From an uncultured Roseburia sp. (lineage in GTDB: Bacteria > Bacillota > Clostridia > Lachnospirales > Lachnospiraceae), in NCBI GenBank assembly GCA_945928585.1, contig CAMENQ010000126.1:1-6950 (forward strand): DNA of 6,950 nucleotides, given 5' to 3'. Position numbers and translations under genes: made by a program. Positions 6,917-6,950 of this stretch are shown piece by piece; position 1 is the first letter of the stretch; each line of letters starts with the position of its first letter. The notes under the pieces are model-generated. The model was not told the origin of the DNA, did not search any database, and saw only the letters and a program-made list of their open reading frames with translations.

Positions 6917-6950
6917 AATCTGCATATATTTTCAATTAGAACATATCTTT

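Noticed and set aside
6938..6949. GAACATATCTTT-like half SOS box ahead of the UAP-like gene
   Set aside because: The right half does not match GTTC, and there is no functional reason for SOS control of this operon.

Overview
The window is AT-rich, bacterial and densely coded. It looks like a chromosomal segment of a low-GC Clostridia member, most likely a Lachnospiraceae gut anaerobe. The reasons are an AddB-type (not RecBCD) recombination nuclease, heavy use of ATA and AGA codons, strong GGAG/AGAGG ribosome binding sites, and a small membrane-anchored FMN-binding-like protein whose N-terminus (NPKIMVFRLKELIYT) I recall from that family. The taxon is an inference. I see no mobile element, tRNA, rRNA or CRISPR array.

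Layout from left to right. Positions 1-2073 (minus) hold the first 691 codons of addB, cut by the window edge. Positions 2074-2270 are a divergent control region with candidate promoters in both directions, a small palindrome and a doubtful 28-codon leader ORF. Positions 2271-2705 (plus) hold a short gene whose single reading frame is broken by one internal TAA: a 36-residue membrane anchor, the stop, then 107 codons of an extracytoplasmic FMN-binding-like domain. Positions 2686-3642 (minus) encode an unrecognised protein with about eight membrane segments; its 3' end overlaps the 3' end of the broken gene by 20 bp. Positions 3674-5638 (minus) encode glutamine-dependent NAD+ synthetase (nadE). 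Positions 5681-6907 (minus) encode a UDP-sugar pyrophosphorylase that resembles the eukaryotic UAP1 type.

The three right-hand genes run in one direction with gaps of 42 and 31 bp and so form a likely operon: UAP-like pyrophosphorylase, then nadE, then membrane protein. The first two are nucleotide-handling housekeeping enzymes (UDP-sugar supply for the cell envelope and the last step of NAD synthesis). The membrane protein has no assignable job. addB would act with AddA in double-strand break repair; addA is expected beyond the left edge.

The points most worth a second look are the in-frame stop that separates the anchor from the domain in an otherwise intact gene, and a perfect 10-bp hairpin inside that gene's coding sequence, placed 14 nt past the stop codon of the convergent operon.
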